DNA of 10,190 nt, taken from positions 1 through 10,190 of the forward strand of contig JBBSMX010000147.1 of assembly GCA_038232935.1 (NCBI GenBank), written 5' to 3'. Under the pieces are notes generated by a model. The model saw nothing but the letters and a program-made list of their open reading frames with translations, was not told the origin of the DNA and searched no databases. A program made the position numbers and the translations under genes. Positions within the stretch are counted from its first letter, which is position 1. Each line of letters starts with the position of its first letter. Of the stretch, positions 8,906-10,190 are shown in pieces. This DNA is from JBBSMX01 sp038232935. Lineage in GTDB: Bacteria > Bacteroidota > Rhodothermia > Rhodothermales > JANQRZ01.

Positions 8906-10190
8906 ATGCCCGCCCTCCCCATCGACCCGATCCTGCCCGACCTGCGGGCGACGCTGCGCGCGCACCCGAGCGCCGTCCTCCAAGCCCCGCCCGGCGCGGG
9001 CAAGACGACGCGAGTGCCGCTCGCGCTCCTCGGGGAGGATTGGCTCGGCGGGCAGCGAATCGTGATGCTGGAGCCGCGCCGCCTCGCGGCCCGCGCCGCC
9101 GCCCACCGGATGGCCGCGACGCTAGGCGAGCGCGTCGGGCAGACGGTCGGCTACCGGGTACGGATGGACACGCGGGTCGGCCGGGACACGCGCATCGAGG
9201 TTGTGACCGAGGGCGTGCTGACGCGGATGCTCCAGAGCGACCCGGCGCTGGGCGGCACCGGCTTGGTCATCTTCGACGAGTTCCACGAGCGAAATCTCCC
9301 CTCGGACCTCGGCCTCGCCTTCGCCCTCGAAACCCAAGAGGCGCTGCGGCCCGACCTCCGCCTGCTCGTGATGTCGGCCACGCTCGACGGCGACCGGGTG
9401 GCGGCGCTCCTCGGCGACGCGCCGCTGCTCACGAGCGAGGGCCGCGCCTATCCCGTCGAGACCCACACCCTCGACCGGATGCCGGAGCCGCACTGGAAGA
9501 TCGAAGGCCACGCCGTCGCGGCGGTGCACCGGGCACTGGGCGAGCACGAAGGGGACCTCCTCGTTTTTCTACCAGGCGCAGGCGAGATCCGCCGAACCGA
9601 GACGATGCTGGCCGAAGCCGCGCTGCCGCCAGGCGTCGCCGTCGCCCCGCTCTACGGGAGCCTCTCCCAGAGCGAGCAGGACCGGGCGATCGCGCCGAGC
9701 CGCGAGGGGGAGCGCAAGGTCGTCCTCGCCACCCCGATTGCCGAGACGAGCCTGACGATCGAGGGCGTCCGCGTGGTCATCGACGGCGGCCTCGCCCGCG
9801 CCCCACGCTTCGACCCGAACAGTGGCCTATCGAGGCTGGAGACCGTCCGCATCTCGAATGCCTCGGCGGAGCAGCGGCGGGGGCGGGCCGGGCGGCTCGG
9901 GCCGGGCGTCTGCTACCGCCTGTGGACGCCGCCCGTCCAGGCCCACCTCGCCCCCCACACCCCGCCGGAAATCCTCACGACGGACCTCGCCCCGCTCGCG
10001 CTCGACCTCGCGGCGTGGGGGGCCCGCACGCCGTCGGACCTCCGCTGGCTCGACCCGCCGCCGGGGGCGGCCTTCGACGCCGCCCGCGACCTCCTCGCCG
10101 AGCTGGGGGCCGTCGAGCGCGGAGCGATCACACCGCACGGACGGGAGATGGCGGCACTCGGCCTCCACCCGCGCCTCGCCCACCTCGCCC
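8906..10190 (+). CDS. hrpB: ATP-dependent helicase HrpB, N-terminal 428 residues (cut by window edge)
   Basis: An unbroken frame runs from the ATG at 8906 to the window end. The DExH helicase motifs appear in order: Walker A APPGAGKTT (27-35), motif Ia EPRRLAARAAAHRMA (56-70), TEGVLTRML (101-109), DEFHER (124-129), SATL (157-160), the second RecA-domain segment VVLATPIAETSLTIEGV (272-288) and motif VI QRRGRAGR (323-330). The region after 340 begins the helicase-associated HA2 domain (TTDLAPLALDLAAWG). DEFH instead of DEAH, and the start so close to Walker A, fit HrpB rather than HrpA. HrpB is normally around 800 residues, so about half is missing here. Its cellular substrate is poorly defined; RNA remodelling is assumed. 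It follows the metal ATPase by 35 bases on the same strand and may be read through from it, though no functional link is apparent. Confidence 0.93.
   Translation, partial: MPALPIDPILPDLRATLRAHPSAVLQAPPGAGKTTRVPLALLGEDWLGGQRIVMLEPRRLAARAAAHRMAATLGERVGQTVGYRVRMDTRVGRDTRIEVVTEGVLTRMLQSDPALGGTGLVIFDEFHERNLPSDLGLAFALETQEALRPDLRLLVMSATLDGDRVAALLGDAPLLTSEGRAYPVETHTLDRMPEPHWKIEGHAVAAVHRALGEHEGDLLVFLPGAGEIRRTETMLAEAALPPGVAVAPLYGSLSQSEQDRAIAPSREGERKVVLATPIAETSLTIEGVRVVIDGGLARAPRFDPNSGLSRLETVRISNASAEQRRGRAGRLGPGVCYRLWTPPVQAHLAPHTPPEILTTDLAPLALDLAAWGARTPSDLRWLDPPPGAAFDAARDLLAELGAVERGAITPHGREMAALGLHPRLAHLA

Overview
The window looks like chromosome of a high-GC member of the Rhodothermota/Bacteroidota group (Rhodothermales, Rubricoccaceae-like). 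Reasons: a protein at 3869-4798 ends in a type IX secretion (T9SS) C-terminal sorting domain; an exact Bacteroidota-type -7 promoter element (TATCTTTG) lies 27 bases before that gene; none of the gene starts has a well-placed Shine-Dalgarno; and coding GC is about 70-75% in lines counted by hand. The lineage is inferred from these traits, not from a marker gene.

Layout. (1) 1-1324, minus: the first 441 codons of a secreted LamG - PKD - carbohydrate-binding-like protein whose C-terminus lies outside the window. (2) 1325-1844: a 520-base low-GC stretch without a convincing gene, holding two strong hairpins and a short direct repeat. (3) 1845-3770, minus: a complete half-size ABC exporter with NisT/SpaT-like nucleotide-binding motifs. 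(4) 3869-4798, plus: a secreted spondin-domain protein with a T9SS tail, divergent from the exporter, followed after 32 bases by (5) a 106-residue three-helix membrane protein of unknown function. (6) 5164-5742, minus: a thioredoxin-fold protein with a single active-site cysteine, convergent with gene 5; the two stop codons sit in the arms of one inverted repeat. (7) 5908-6423, plus: a four-helix membrane protein with conserved-looking histidines and a His/acid-rich tail, 56 bases upstream of (8) 6480-8870, a P1B-4 type (SPC / HEGST) metal-transporting ATPase. (9) 8906 to the window edge, plus: the N-terminal half of the DExH helicase HrpB.

How it fits together. Two proteins (1 and 4) are built for export, presumably by T9SS, and carry adhesion or carbohydrate-binding folds, so they are likely cell-surface proteins. 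Genes 7 and 8 probably form a transcription unit for transition-metal export, with 7 as an accessory membrane protein. The remaining genes look like housekeeping or unlinked functions. I see no CRISPR array, tRNA, rRNA, insertion sequence or defence system. I do not find convincing evidence for a wholly new system. The best leads are the composition break inside the LamG-PKD gene, the His-rich membrane protein beside the P1B-4 ATPase, and the structured low-GC intergenic region.
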